The translations under genes and the position numbers were made by a program. A stretch of DNA of 18,679 nt from CALVUP01 sp964422195 (GTDB lineage: Bacteria > Bacillota_I > Bacilli_A > RF39 > UBA660), in NCBI GenBank assembly GCA_964422195.1, contig CAYRAF010000020.1:1-18679 (forward strand), written 5' to 3'. Positions 1 through 6,814 of the stretch are shown piece after piece. Under the pieces are notes generated by a model, which saw only the letters and a list, made by a program, of their open reading frames with translations, was not told where the DNA came from and ran no database searches. Positions within the stretch are counted from its first letter, which is position 1; each line of letters starts with the position of its first letter.

Positions 1-1131
1 GAAGCTGGTGAACACGGTGGTGAAGTAATGGCATGTGGAACACCTCAAGAAGTTATGAAAGCAGAAAATAGTATTACAGGACAATATTTATCAGGAAAGA
101 AATGTATTGAAGTACCACAAAAAAGAAGAAAAGGCATAAAAAAGTATCTTCAAATCAAAGGAGCATCAGAAAACAATTTAAAGAATATAGATGTAAAAAT
201 ACCTTTAGGTACATTCACATGTGTTACTGGAGTATCAGGTAGTGGTAAAAGTACATTGATAAATCAAATATTATGTAGAGCTTTATATAAGAATATATAT
301 AATTCTAAAGAAAGACCAGGTAAACACAAAAAAATATTAGGTTTAGAAAATGTAGATAAGGTAGTTGAAATTTCCCAAAATCCAATTGGAAGAACACCAA
401 GAAGTAATCCTGCGACTTATACAGGAGTATTTGATGATATTAGAGATTTATTTACGAACACTAAAGAAGCTAAAATGTATGGTTATAAGAAAAATAGATT
501 TTCATTTAATGTAAAAGGCGGAAGATGTGAAGCATGCAGAGTTGATGGTGTAAAAAGAATATCAATGCACTTTTTACCAGATGTTTATGTTCCTTGTGAA
601 GTATGTCATGGTACTAGATATAATAGTGAAACATTAAATATAAAATATAAAGATAAAAATATTGCAGAAGTTTTAGATTTAAGAGTAACAGAAGCTATTA
701 GATTTTTTGAAAATGTTCCAAAAATTAAGAGAAAACTAGAAGTAATAAATGATGTTGGTTTAGGATATATTAAACTAGGACAACCAGCGCCAACACTATC
801 AGGAGGAGAAGCTGGAAGAGTAAAATTGGCCAAAGAATTACAAAAGAAAGCTACTGGTAAAACCGTATTTATTATGGATGAACCAACAACAGGACTTCAT
901 ACTCATGATATTAAGAGATTACTTGCAATTATTAACAAAATAGTAGATAATAAAGATACAGTAATAGTAATAGAACATAACATGGATGTTATAAAAACAG
1001 CGGATTATATTATAGATTTAGGGCCAGAAGGTGGAGATGCTGGTGGTACTATAGTTACCACAGGTACACCAGAAGAAGTAAGTAAACATCCGACTTCTTA
1101 TACTGGTAAATTTTTAAAGAAAATGTTATAG
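1..1131 (+). CDS. uvrA: UvrA excinuclease ABC subunit A, C-terminal part (5' partial)
   Basis: The damage-recognition ATPase of nucleotide excision repair (UvrABC), cytosolic. The reading frame is open from base 1, so the gene begins outside the window; the ATG at 28 is internal. The 376 visible codons cover the end of the first half and the second ATPase module: Walker [10 protein letters not shown] (bases 229-255), the [23 protein letters not shown] block, a zinc finger with two CxxC pairs (CEAC and CEVC, about 526-615) around [11 protein letters not shown], the ABC signature LSGGEAGR (796-819) and Walker [11 protein letters not shown]. It ends in the usual [10 protein letters not shown] tail. 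Oddities are G for the usual Q in LSGGEAQR, a VDG finger tip instead of GDG, and EISQNPIGR where IDQSPIGR is usual. The stop overlaps the ribosome-binding site of the next gene. UvrA is secure as a family; whether it is the main repair protein or a UvrA-like paralogue is less certain. Confidence 0.93.
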   Translation, partial: EAGEHGGEVMACGTPQEVMKAENSITGQYLSGKKCIEVPQKRRKGIKKYLQIKGASENNLKNIDVKIPLGTFTCVTGVSGSGKSTLINQILCRALYKNIYNSKERPGKHKKILGLENVDKVVEISQNPIGRTPRSNPATYTGVFDDIRDLFTNTKEAKMYGYKKNRFSFNVKGGRCEACRVDGVKRISMHFLPDVYVPCEVCHGTRYNSETLNIKYKDKNIAEVLDLRVTEAIRFFENVPKIKRKLEVINDVGLGYIKLGQPAPTLSGGEAGRVKLAKELQKKATGKTVFIMDEPTTGLHTHDIKRLLAIINKIVDNKDTVIVIEHNMDVIKTADYIIDLGPEGGDAGGTIVTTGTPEEVSKHPTSYTGKFLKKML

Positions 1132-1139
1132 GTGATTAA

Positions 1140-1565
1140 ATGAAAGTTATAATTAAAAAAAATGGTAAAGAAAGATTAAATAAGTTTTTAGATTGGGTAT
1201 TATATATGATAGGATATGGTTTAGTTTTTATAGCTATATCTTCATTATTTGATTCATTTTATATAGATAAATCAATGTATGGATTATATGGCTTTATCGC
1301 AGTTATAATCATATATATTTTAAATCAAACAATAAAACCAATACTTGTTTATTTAACACTTCCTATCACAGGTCTTACTTTAGGATTATTCTATCCATTT
1401 ATAAATGTATTTATCTTAAAACTTACAGATTTAATACTAACATCGCACTTAAAATTTACTGATTTTTGGGTTTTATTACTAGTAGCAATTATAATATCTA
1501 TTGTTAATCAAATAGTAGAAAGTATTATTATAAAACCAATTATAAGGAGATTTAAACATGAATAG
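1140..1565 (+). CDS. YvlD-like four-helix membrane protein (PF04020, 'phage holin family')
   Basis: A 141-residue integral membrane protein with four hydrophobic segments (roughly residues 17-38, 48-70, 75-97 and 108-133). It has a lysine-rich N-terminus and a basic C-terminal tail. The stretch NQTIKPILVYLTLPITGLTL followed by GLFYPFIN matches the conserved core of the YvlD/PF04020 family, often annotated as a mycobacterial-type phage holin although no lytic role is established for these chromosomal copies. In Bacillus subtilis, yvlD sits between uvrA and hprK-lgt; the same order is seen here without hprK. The start is preceded by AGGTGAT, which overlaps the uvrA stop, leaving 8 bases between the two genes. 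The 3' end overlaps lgt by 8 bases, so translation is probably coupled. The biochemical function is unknown; cell-envelope stress has been associated with the yvl region in Bacillus. Confidence 0.8.
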   Translation: MKVIIKKNGKERLNKFLDWVLYMIGYGLVFIAISSLFDSFYIDKSMYGLYGFIAVIIIYILNQTIKPILVYLTLPITGLTLGLFYPFINVFILKLTDLILTSHLKFTDFWVLLLVAIIISIVNQIVESIIIKPIIRRFKHE

Positions 1566-2352
1566 AGCTTCATTCAATATAGGTGGTATCAATATATATT
1601 ATTATTCTATAATGATGTTATGTGCCATCATAGTAGCTTATATAGTAATTATGAGGGAAGCAAAGCAAAGAAACGTTGATAGAGATTTTTTTACTAATTT
1701 AATTTTTTATTGCATAATATTTGGCTTTTTAGGAGCAAGAATATATTATGTGTTATTTAATTGGAATTACTACTCACATAATCCTATAGAAATAATTCAA
1801 ATATGGAATGGCGGTTTAGCTATTCACGGGGGATTAATAGGAGGTTTCATAACTTTAGTTCTATATTCTAAAAAATATAAACAAAATGTTTTTAAAATAA
1901 CAGATATTTCAGTAGTAGGTATAATACTAGCACAAGCTATTGGAAGATGGGGAAACTTTTTTAATGGAGAAGCATATGGTCCATCTACTACTTTAGCAGC
2001 TTTAAAAGCTCAGTATATACCAAAATTTATTATAGATGGTATGAAAATAGGAGGAGTATATCATTATCCAACATTTTTATATGAATCAATTTGGAATTTG
2101 TTAGGTTTCATATTTTTAATTATTCTAAGAAAGAAGAAGAGATTAAAAACAGGTGTAATATCAGGTGCATATTTGATGTGGTATTCATTTGGTAGATTCA
2201 TAATAGAGTACTATAGAACTGATAGTTTAAAGTTAGGTTCAATAAAAGTAGCAATGCTAGTATCAGTTATCCTTTTTGTAATAGGACTTATTATAATATT
2301 AGTAGTAAATAAATCTAATAAATTAGAAAATTTATATAATGATAATAATTAA
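1558..2352 (+). CDS. lgt: Prolipoprotein diacylglyceryl transferase
   Basis: Transfers diacylglycerol from phosphatidylglycerol to the lipobox cysteine of prelipoproteins, the first step of lipoprotein maturation, in the cytoplasmic membrane. The 264-residue protein has about seven hydrophobic segments, the GGLAIHGGLIGG block (residues 85-96) and the Lgt signature GRWGNFFNGEAYG (129-141). It also has YESIWNLLGF and the C-terminal GRFIIEYYRTDSL region holding conserved arginine and glutamate. The length is normal for Firmicutes. The ATG lies inside the last codons of the YvlD-like gene, with AAGGAG a few bases upstream in that coding sequence. yvcK follows after 14 bases. A likely local client is the lipoprotein encoded at 4580-5599. 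Identification is secure. Confidence 0.96.
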   Translation: MNRASFNIGGINIYYYSIMMLCAIIVAYIVIMREAKQRNVDRDFFTNLIFYCIIFGFLGARIYYVLFNWNYYSHNPIEIIQIWNGGLAIHGGLIGGFITLVLYSKKYKQNVFKITDISVVGIILAQAIGRWGNFFNGEAYGPSTTLAALKAQYIPKFIIDGMKIGGVYHYPTFLYESIWNLLGFIFLIILRKKKRLKTGVISGAYLMWYSFGRFIIEYYRTDSLKLGSIKVAMLVSVILFVIGLIIILVVNKSNKLENLYNDNN

Positions 2353-2366
2353 TAGAGGGTGAATTT

Positions 2367-3317
2367 ATGCATAAAAAGATAGTTATTTTTGGTGGAGGAA
2401 CAGGAATATCATATTTACTTAGAGGTTTAAAAGAATTTCCGGTTGATATAACTGCAGTAATAACAACATCTGATAATGGTAGTTCCACAGGTAAACTAAG
2501 AGAAGAATTTTCAATACCAGCAGTAGGAGATATCAGACAAGTTATAACAAATTTATCAAATATTGATCCGGATATTAAAAAAATGATGGAATATAGATTT
2601 AATACTGATAGTGATTTAGATAATCATGCAGTTGGTAATCTAATATTTACTAGCCTATTAGACATTACAGGAAGTTTGAAAAAATCAATAGAAGCTGTGT
2701 CTAAGTTATTAGATGTTAGACATACTGTATTACCTTTATCAGAAGATCTATTAACTTTAGTTGGTAAAACAGTTGATGGTGAAATCATCGAAGGTGAATC
2801 TGAAATTACTAAAGCTCATAAAAAATATAAAAAAATATATTATAAACAGGAACCACATATATTAAGTGAAGTATTAGATGCTATTAATAAAGCAGATTTA
2901 ATAATCTTTAGTATGGGAAGCTTATATACTAGTATCATTCCACATATTATAAGTAAAGATATTAAAAAAGCTCTAAAAGAAACAAAAGCTAAGAAAATGT
3001 ATATTTGTAATGTAGTTACCCAACCAGGAGAAACAGATGAATTCAAAGTAAGTGATCATATAAAACTTATTAATCATTATCTAGGCAAAGATATGATTGA
3101 TGTAGTAGTCGCAAATAATTCAGAAATAGATGAAAAAGTTGTAGAAAAGTATTCTACAGAAGAACAAAAAGATTTAGTACCAATTGATCATGATGAATTA
3201 AACAAGCTTAATGTTGAATTAATAGAAGATGATTTAATAACATTAAGTGATGGTACTATAAAACATGATAGTATGAAAGTTAGTACAGTAGTATTTAACT
3301 ATATAATGAGGTTATAA
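2367..3317 (+). CDS. yvcK: YvcK/GlmR-type gluconeogenesis and cell-wall factor
   Basis: A 316-residue cytosolic protein of the YvcK (GlmR, CofD-like) family. Family knowledge: members bind UDP-sugars and help steer carbon into peptidoglycan precursors; Bacillus mutants show shape and growth defects on gluconeogenic carbon. Seen here: the N-terminal GGGTG nucleotide-binding loop (residues 9-13), the SDNGSSTGKLR motif (35-45; SDDGGSSGRLR in most relatives) and AVGDIRQVITNLS. Later it has HAVGNLIF and an IIFSMGSLYTSIIPHI block. The start follows AGGGTGA. The stop overlaps the whiA start as TAATG, so the pair is translationally coupled. The usual upstream partner rapZ (yvcJ) is missing; lgt takes its place. 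Full length and high confidence. Confidence 0.95.
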   Translation: MHKKIVIFGGGTGISYLLRGLKEFPVDITAVITTSDNGSSTGKLREEFSIPAVGDIRQVITNLSNIDPDIKKMMEYRFNTDSDLDNHAVGNLIFTSLLDITGSLKKSIEAVSKLLDVRHTVLPLSEDLLTLVGKTVDGEIIEGESEITKAHKKYKKIYYKQEPHILSEVLDAINKADLIIFSMGSLYTSIIPHIISKDIKKALKETKAKKMYICNVVTQPGETDEFKVSDHIKLINHYLGKDMIDVVVANNSEIDEKVVEKYSTEEQKDLVPIDHDELNKLNVELIEDDLITLSDGTIKHDSMKVSTVVFNYIMRL

Positions 3318-4240
3318 TGTCTTTTTCTACAGAAATAAAAAATGAAATTTCAAGAATTAAATCATCTAAATCTGAATATATTGCCGAACTTTCTGGTTAT
3401 GCTAGAAACAACTTAAAGATAAAAGAAAACGAAATAGAATTAAACACCGAAAATGTTAATGTTGCTAAAAGAATAATAAGCTTATTTAAGGAATTATATG
3501 ACGTAAATGTTAATATAAAAGTTACTAAAAATTTAAAGTTTAAAAAAAATAATTTATATATATTAAGTATAAATAAAAAAATAGATTTTATATTAGAAGA
3601 TTTAAATATCTTGGATAAACAAAAAAACAGATTATTAAAACCGCATCCATATCTAACAGATAACATTGATGATAAAAAGGCTTATATTAGAGGAGTATTT
3701 TTATCAAGTGGTAGTATTAACGACCCAAAAACTTCTAGATATCATATGGAATTATTATTAGATTATCCAGATGAAGCTGTATTTGTCCAAAGATTAGTCA
3801 ACGAATTTGATTTAAACTCTAAAATTTTAAATAGAGATAAAGGTTATATGGTTTATCTAAAAGAAGCAGAAAAAATAAGCGATTTTATAAAAATTATTCA
3901 AGCAAATAAGGCAGTAATGTATTATGAAGATATAAGGGTTTTAAGAGACAAAAAAAACAAAACGAATAGACTTAATAACTGTGAACAAGCTAATATTGAT
4001 AAAGTCATAAGTAGTGCATTGTCTCAAATTAAAGACATAGAAAAGATTCAAGATAAAATAGGACTAGAATTTATAGATGAGAAATTACAAGAGGCTGCAA
4101 GTTATAGATTAAAATATCCAGAAACTTCACTTCTTGAGTTGAGTAAAATAATATCTATAGAAACAGATAAAAAAATCACTAAATCTGGTTTAAATCATAG
4201 ATTTAGAAAAATAAGAGAAATCGCAGAAAAATTGCAATAA
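3317..4240 (+). CDS. whiA: WhiA-type DNA-binding protein
   Basis: A 307-residue WhiA homologue: an N-terminal degenerate LAGLIDADG homing-endonuclease-like fold joined to a C-terminal helix-turn-helix. In Streptomyces WhiA controls sporulation genes; in Bacillus it affects division and chromosome segregation. Visible landmarks are the N-terminal SFSTEIKNEI segment, the central KAYIRGVFLSSGSIND block typical of WhiA, and a C-terminal HTH region with YPETSLLELSKI and KSGLNHRFRKIREIAEKL. The start overlaps the yvcK stop (TAATG), reproducing the widespread yvcK-whiA pair. A hairpin immediately after the stop ends the operon. Identification is secure. Confidence 0.95.
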   Translation: MSFSTEIKNEISRIKSSKSEYIAELSGYARNNLKIKENEIELNTENVNVAKRIISLFKELYDVNVNIKVTKNLKFKKNNLYILSINKKIDFILEDLNILDKQKNRLLKPHPYLTDNIDDKKAYIRGVFLSSGSINDPKTSRYHMELLLDYPDEAVFVQRLVNEFDLNSKILNRDKGYMVYLKEAEKISDFIKIIQANKAVMYYEDIRVLRDKKNKTNRLNNCEQANIDKVISSALSQIKDIEKIQDKIGLEFIDEKLQEAASYRLKYPETSLLELSKIISIETDKKITKSGLNHRFRKIREIAEKLQ

Positions 4241-4266
4241 AAAAGCACTTCTAAGGAAGTGTTTTT
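4241..4266. terminator. Bidirectional terminator between whiA and the DUF378 gene
   Basis: The stem CACTTC (4246-4251) pairs with GAAGTG (4256-4261) around a TAAG loop, flanked by A-run and T-run. It begins directly after the whiA stop and overlaps the stop codon of the convergent DUF378 gene, so it can serve both strands. Confidence 0.85.
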
Positions 4267-4465
4267 ATTCTTCTATATGTTTGAATAAAAGTGCAATATT
4301 TATAATACCACAAATTGCTATAAGTATATAAACTATTTTAGCAATTATGTTAGTTGAACTACCAAAAAGCATAGCTACTAAGTCAAATTCGAATAGACCA
4401 ACTAATCCCCAATTTAAGGCACCTATAATTACTAAAACTAATGCAATTTTTTGTAATGTTTCCAT
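4265..4465 (-). CDS. DUF378 family small membrane protein
   Basis: A 66-residue protein with two hydrophobic helices (about residues 5-25 and 38-60). It carries the diagnostic DUF378 (PF04070) pattern GALNWGLVGLFEFDLVAMLFG. Members are widespread in Firmicutes; their function is unknown. The start (at 4465) has a strong AGGAGG ribosome-binding site, unlike the GGTGAT type used by most genes here. The gene stands alone, convergent with whiA and divergent from the lipoprotein gene. Family assignment is firm; no function can be given. Confidence 0.9.
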   Translation of the reverse strand: METLQKIALVLVIIGALNWGLVGLFEFDLVAMLFGSSTNIIAKIVYILIAICGIINIALLFKHIEE

Positions 4466-4546
4466 AATATTCCTCCTTTTTATATTTCAATATTATCATT
4501 ACCAAAAAAAATAAAATTATTCATGAATATAAAAAAAACATAACAA

Positions 4547-4552
4547 TATAAT
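4547..4552 (+). promoter_or_regulatory. Candidate -10 box for the lipoprotein gene
   Basis: A perfect TATAAT lies 27 bases before the ATG at 4580, in the AT-rich spacer between two divergent genes. No convincing -35 was found at 16-18 bases upstream. Confidence 0.4.
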
Positions 4553-4579
4553 TAAATGAAAGCTAATTTGAGGTGATTT

Positions 4580-5599
4580 ATGAAAAAAATTTTAATATCT
4601 TTTATAATAGTTATATTGTTAATTACAGGTTGTAAAAATAATAAGGAAGAAAAAATTTTAAAAGAGTTAACTAAGAAAGTAGAACATACTAAAGGATATC
4701 AAATAGAAGGAACATTAGAATTAGTTAATAATGAAGATGTATATAATTATGATGTTGTAGTATCCTATAAAAAAGATGATTATTACAAAGTAAGTTTAAT
4801 AAATAAGGCTAATAATAAGGAACAAATAATTCTAAGAAATGATTCTGGTGTTTATGTAGTAACTCCATCTTTAAATAAAAGTTTTAAATTCCAAAGCGAT
4901 TGGCCAAATAATAATTCTCAAATATACCTATTACAATCAATAGTAAAAGATTTAAATGATGATAAGAATAAAACTATAGAAAAGAAAGATAACTATTATA
5001 TTTATACATCAAATGTTAATTATCCTAACAATGAAAACTTAAAAAAGCAAAAAGTATATATTGGTGATAACGGGAAATTAAAGCAAGTTGAAGTAGTAGA
5101 TAAAAATAATACGGTTATGATGAAATTAATATATAAAGATATTGATTTAAAAGCTAATTTTAATAAAGACAAATTTGATATTGACAATTTAATCAGTGAA
5201 GATGAAGAAAAAACTGAAACAGAAGATGAAAACAAAGAAAAAGATCAAGAAACAACAAGTTTAGATGATATAATATATCCACTTTATTTACCAGATGGAA
5301 CTAAATTAACAAATGAAGAAGTAGTAAAAACTGATGATGGTAAAAGAGTAATCTTAACATTTAGTGGTGATAAATCATTCATCCTAGTAGAAGAAACAGT
5401 TGCAAAAGAACAAGAATTTACTGTAATACCAACTATGGGTGAACCATATATGTTTACTGATACGGTTGGAGCTTTAAGTGAAACATCGTTAACTTTTACA
5501 TCAAGTGATGTAGATTACTATATAACATCTACGACCATGAGTAAAACAGAACTTTTACAAATAGCTAAATCTATAAGTTTAGTTCCTACTATGAAATAA
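4580..5599 (+). CDS. LolA/GerS-like surface lipoprotein
   Basis: A 339-residue lipoprotein. The signal peptide ends in a lipobox LITGC, with the lipid-modified cysteine at residue 18, so it should be anchored on the outer face of the membrane by Lgt. Residues about 35-205 (GYQIEGTLELVNNEDVYNY, then LRNDSGVYVVTPSLNKSFKF and QSDWPNNNSQIYLLQS) resemble the LolA-fold lipoproteins of Gram-positives, such as GerS of clostridia and YdcC-type proteins. An acidic, Glu/Asp-rich linker (about 206-230) leads to a second domain (about 231-335) starting PLYLPDGTKL. This has alternating strands and a final TELLQIAKSIS helix and could be a DUF4367-like module, which is tentative. GGTGAT precedes the start and a hairpin overlaps the stop. 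A germination role as in GerS is not implied; the substrate is unknown. Confidence 0.75.
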   Translation: MKKILISFIIVILLITGCKNNKEEKILKELTKKVEHTKGYQIEGTLELVNNEDVYNYDVVVSYKKDDYYKVSLINKANNKEQIILRNDSGVYVVTPSLNKSFKFQSDWPNNNSQIYLLQSIVKDLNDDKNKTIEKKDNYYIYTSNVNYPNNENLKKQKVYIGDNGKLKQVEVVDKNNTVMMKLIYKDIDLKANFNKDKFDIDNLISEDEEKTETEDENKEKDQETTSLDDIIYPLYLPDGTKLTNEEVVKTDDGKRVILTFSGDKSFILVEETVAKEQEFTVIPTMGEPYMFTDTVGALSETSLTFTSSDVDYYITSTTMSKTELLQIAKSISLVPTMK

Positions 5600-5620
5600 A
5601 CACAATAGTGTTTATTTTTT
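5594..5620 (+). terminator. Terminator after the lipoprotein gene
   Basis: AAATAAACAC (5594-5603) pairs with GTGTTTATTT (5608-5617) around AATA, followed by more T. The stop codon lies inside the left arm. Confidence 0.75.
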
Positions 5621-5633
5621 AATTATTTAATGA

Positions 5634-5639
5634 TATAAT
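5634..5639 (+). promoter_or_regulatory. Candidate -10 box close to the start at 5658
   Basis: A perfect TATAAT ends 18 bases before the ATG at 5658. Transcription would begin at about 5646-5648, next to the AGGTGAT ribosome-binding site. The -35 region is weak. Confidence 0.5.
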
Positions 5640-5657
5640 TATTAATAGGTGATTGAA

Positions 5658-6230
5658 ATGACAAAAGAAAAAAAACAAAAGGATAATAAAGGGGTAAAAA
5701 ATATAAAAAAGAACAAAAAGGTTAGAACTTCTGAAAAAGGAAGAGATGCAATAAAAAGAGCAACAGGGGAAAATCCGGTAAGTGTAAAAAAAGCAATTAT
5801 AGTGTTATTAGCAGTAGTGTTAGTAGTAGCTGCAGTATATTTTGTTGCAGCAATTCTAATGGGTGAAATTAAGTTTGGAGATCAAACAGAAAAGACCTCT
5901 ATTCAATATGAAGAAATATTAGCAGGTTCCACTTTTAAAAAGAAAGATAAAGAATATATAGTTGTTTATTATGACTTCAATAGTGATGATGCTAAAGAAT
6001 TGGAATCAACCATCTCAACTTATAAAAGTGGTAGTGAAGCAAAAGCTTTATATAAGGTTAATTTAGGATTAAAACAAAACAAAAAATATGTAACAGATTC
6101 ATCTTCTAATAAAAAACCAAATAAGGCTTTAGATTTAAAAATTAAAGGAATAACACTAATCTATATTAAAGATGGTAAAGTTAATACATATATAGAAGGT
6201 TTAGATAATGTAGAAAATTATTTAAAATAA
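5658..6230 (+). CDS. Membrane-anchored protein with a possible cysteine-free thioredoxin-like domain
   Basis: A 190-residue single-pass protein of unknown function. The cytoplasmic N-terminus (residues 1-45) is extremely lysine-rich. One helix follows (about 46-68) and then an outside domain (about 75-190). The pattern KEYIVVYYDFNSDDAKEL (a strand, then the position where an active-site helix would sit), a later strand KALYKVNL, and GITLIYIKDGKVNTYIEGLD near the end look like a thioredoxin-fold core. There is no CxxC and no cysteine at all in the protein, so a redox role is unlikely. The start at 5658 is preferred over an upstream in-frame GTG (5649), which lies inside the AGGTGAT ribosome-binding site. 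It is transcribed alone. Fold assignment is by eye and moderate. Confidence 0.6.
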   Translation: MTKEKKQKDNKGVKNIKKNKKVRTSEKGRDAIKRATGENPVSVKKAIIVLLAVVLVVAAVYFVAAILMGEIKFGDQTEKTSIQYEEILAGSTFKKKDKEYIVVYYDFNSDDAKELESTISTYKSGSEAKALYKVNLGLKQNKKYVTDSSSNKKPNKALDLKIKGITLIYIKDGKVNTYIEGLDNVENYLK

Positions 6231-6254
6231 AAACATCAATTACTTGATGTTTTT
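6231..6254. terminator. Bidirectional terminator between the membrane protein and the sortase gene
   Basis: AAACATCAA (6231-6239) pairs with TTGATGTTT (6244-6252) around a four-base loop, with A/T runs on both sides. The sortase stop (6236-6238 on the minus strand) lies inside the stem. Confidence 0.8.
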
Positions 6255-6814
6255 ATTTCCTTCTTATTTTCTAGTTTGGCAGTATAAATTATTTGAGTTT
6301 TGTTATTGTTTTTGTTACAAGTTATCAAGACGATAACAGGATAGGGATATGTTTTTAAATATACATATCCTGTTTTTTTCACCTCCTTATGCGATATTAA
6401 TTTATAAGTATATATATGCTTTTTATATATAACATATATATTTGTATTTTCATCTAATTCATCTAAATTATTAAAATAAGCATTATAATTATTACCTGAA
6501 TGTGCAGCTAAAACTATATTACCAGTAGAAAAATCAGATGTTTCTAAAACCATCACCTCCTTTTCTACATTGTTTTTCTTTTTATTCTTAATATAAAGTC
6601 CTCTATATATATTAAGATTAGGAATACTTAAATAAGCATCATAATCACTGTTCTTTTGCTTTAAAGCAATTTCTTTATATATACCTATAATATTTTTTTT
6701 CTTAGTAGTAATAAAAGTATCATTATAGCTATGGAGTGAATAACCAATTAAAGATAATATAGATGAGATAATAAGTATTAATATAAAGTATTTAAATATA
6801 TTTCTTTTTTTCAT
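6236..6814 (-). CDS. Small divergent sortase
   Basis: A 192-residue cysteine transpeptidase predicted to attach its substrate to the cell wall or to another protein. It has one N-terminal membrane anchor (about residues 9-27) followed by the sortase barrel. The catalytic His is in VLAAHSG (H105) and the catalytic Cys in VLITC (C166), preceded by the typical PYP turn. The usual arginine some 7-13 residues after the cysteine is absent: the stretch reads NKNNNKTQIIYTAKL, with Lys, Thr and Gln where Arg is expected. It overlaps the upstream adhesin gene by 23 bases and has no ribosome-binding site of its own, so translation is likely coupled. The adhesin encoded just before it is the obvious substrate. 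The subclass (B- or D-like) cannot be fixed by eye. Confidence 0.87.
   Translation of the reverse strand: MKKRNIFKYFILILIISSILSLIGYSLHSYNDTFITTKKKNIIGIYKEIALKQKNSDYDAYLSIPNLNIYRGLYIKNKKKNNVEKEVMVLETSDFSTGNIVLAAHSGNNYNAYFNNLDELDENTNIYVIYKKHIYTYKLISHKEVKKTGYVYLKTYPYPVIVLITCNKNNNKTQIIYTAKLENKKEIKTSSN

Noticed and set aside
28..30. ATG at 28 as the start of the first gene
   Set aside because: The frame is open to base 1 and the upstream residues (EAGEHGGEV) are typical UvrA, so the gene starts outside the window.
606..833. Minus-strand open frame inside uvrA, and similar frames in yvcK, whiA, the lipoprotein, the adhesin, GH31 and leuS
   Set aside because: They mirror conserved genes and show no family features of their own.
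1140..1565. YvlD-like protein as evidence of a prophage holin
   Set aside because: The 'phage holin' label is a family name; the gene sits in a conserved housekeeping cluster and no phage genes are nearby.
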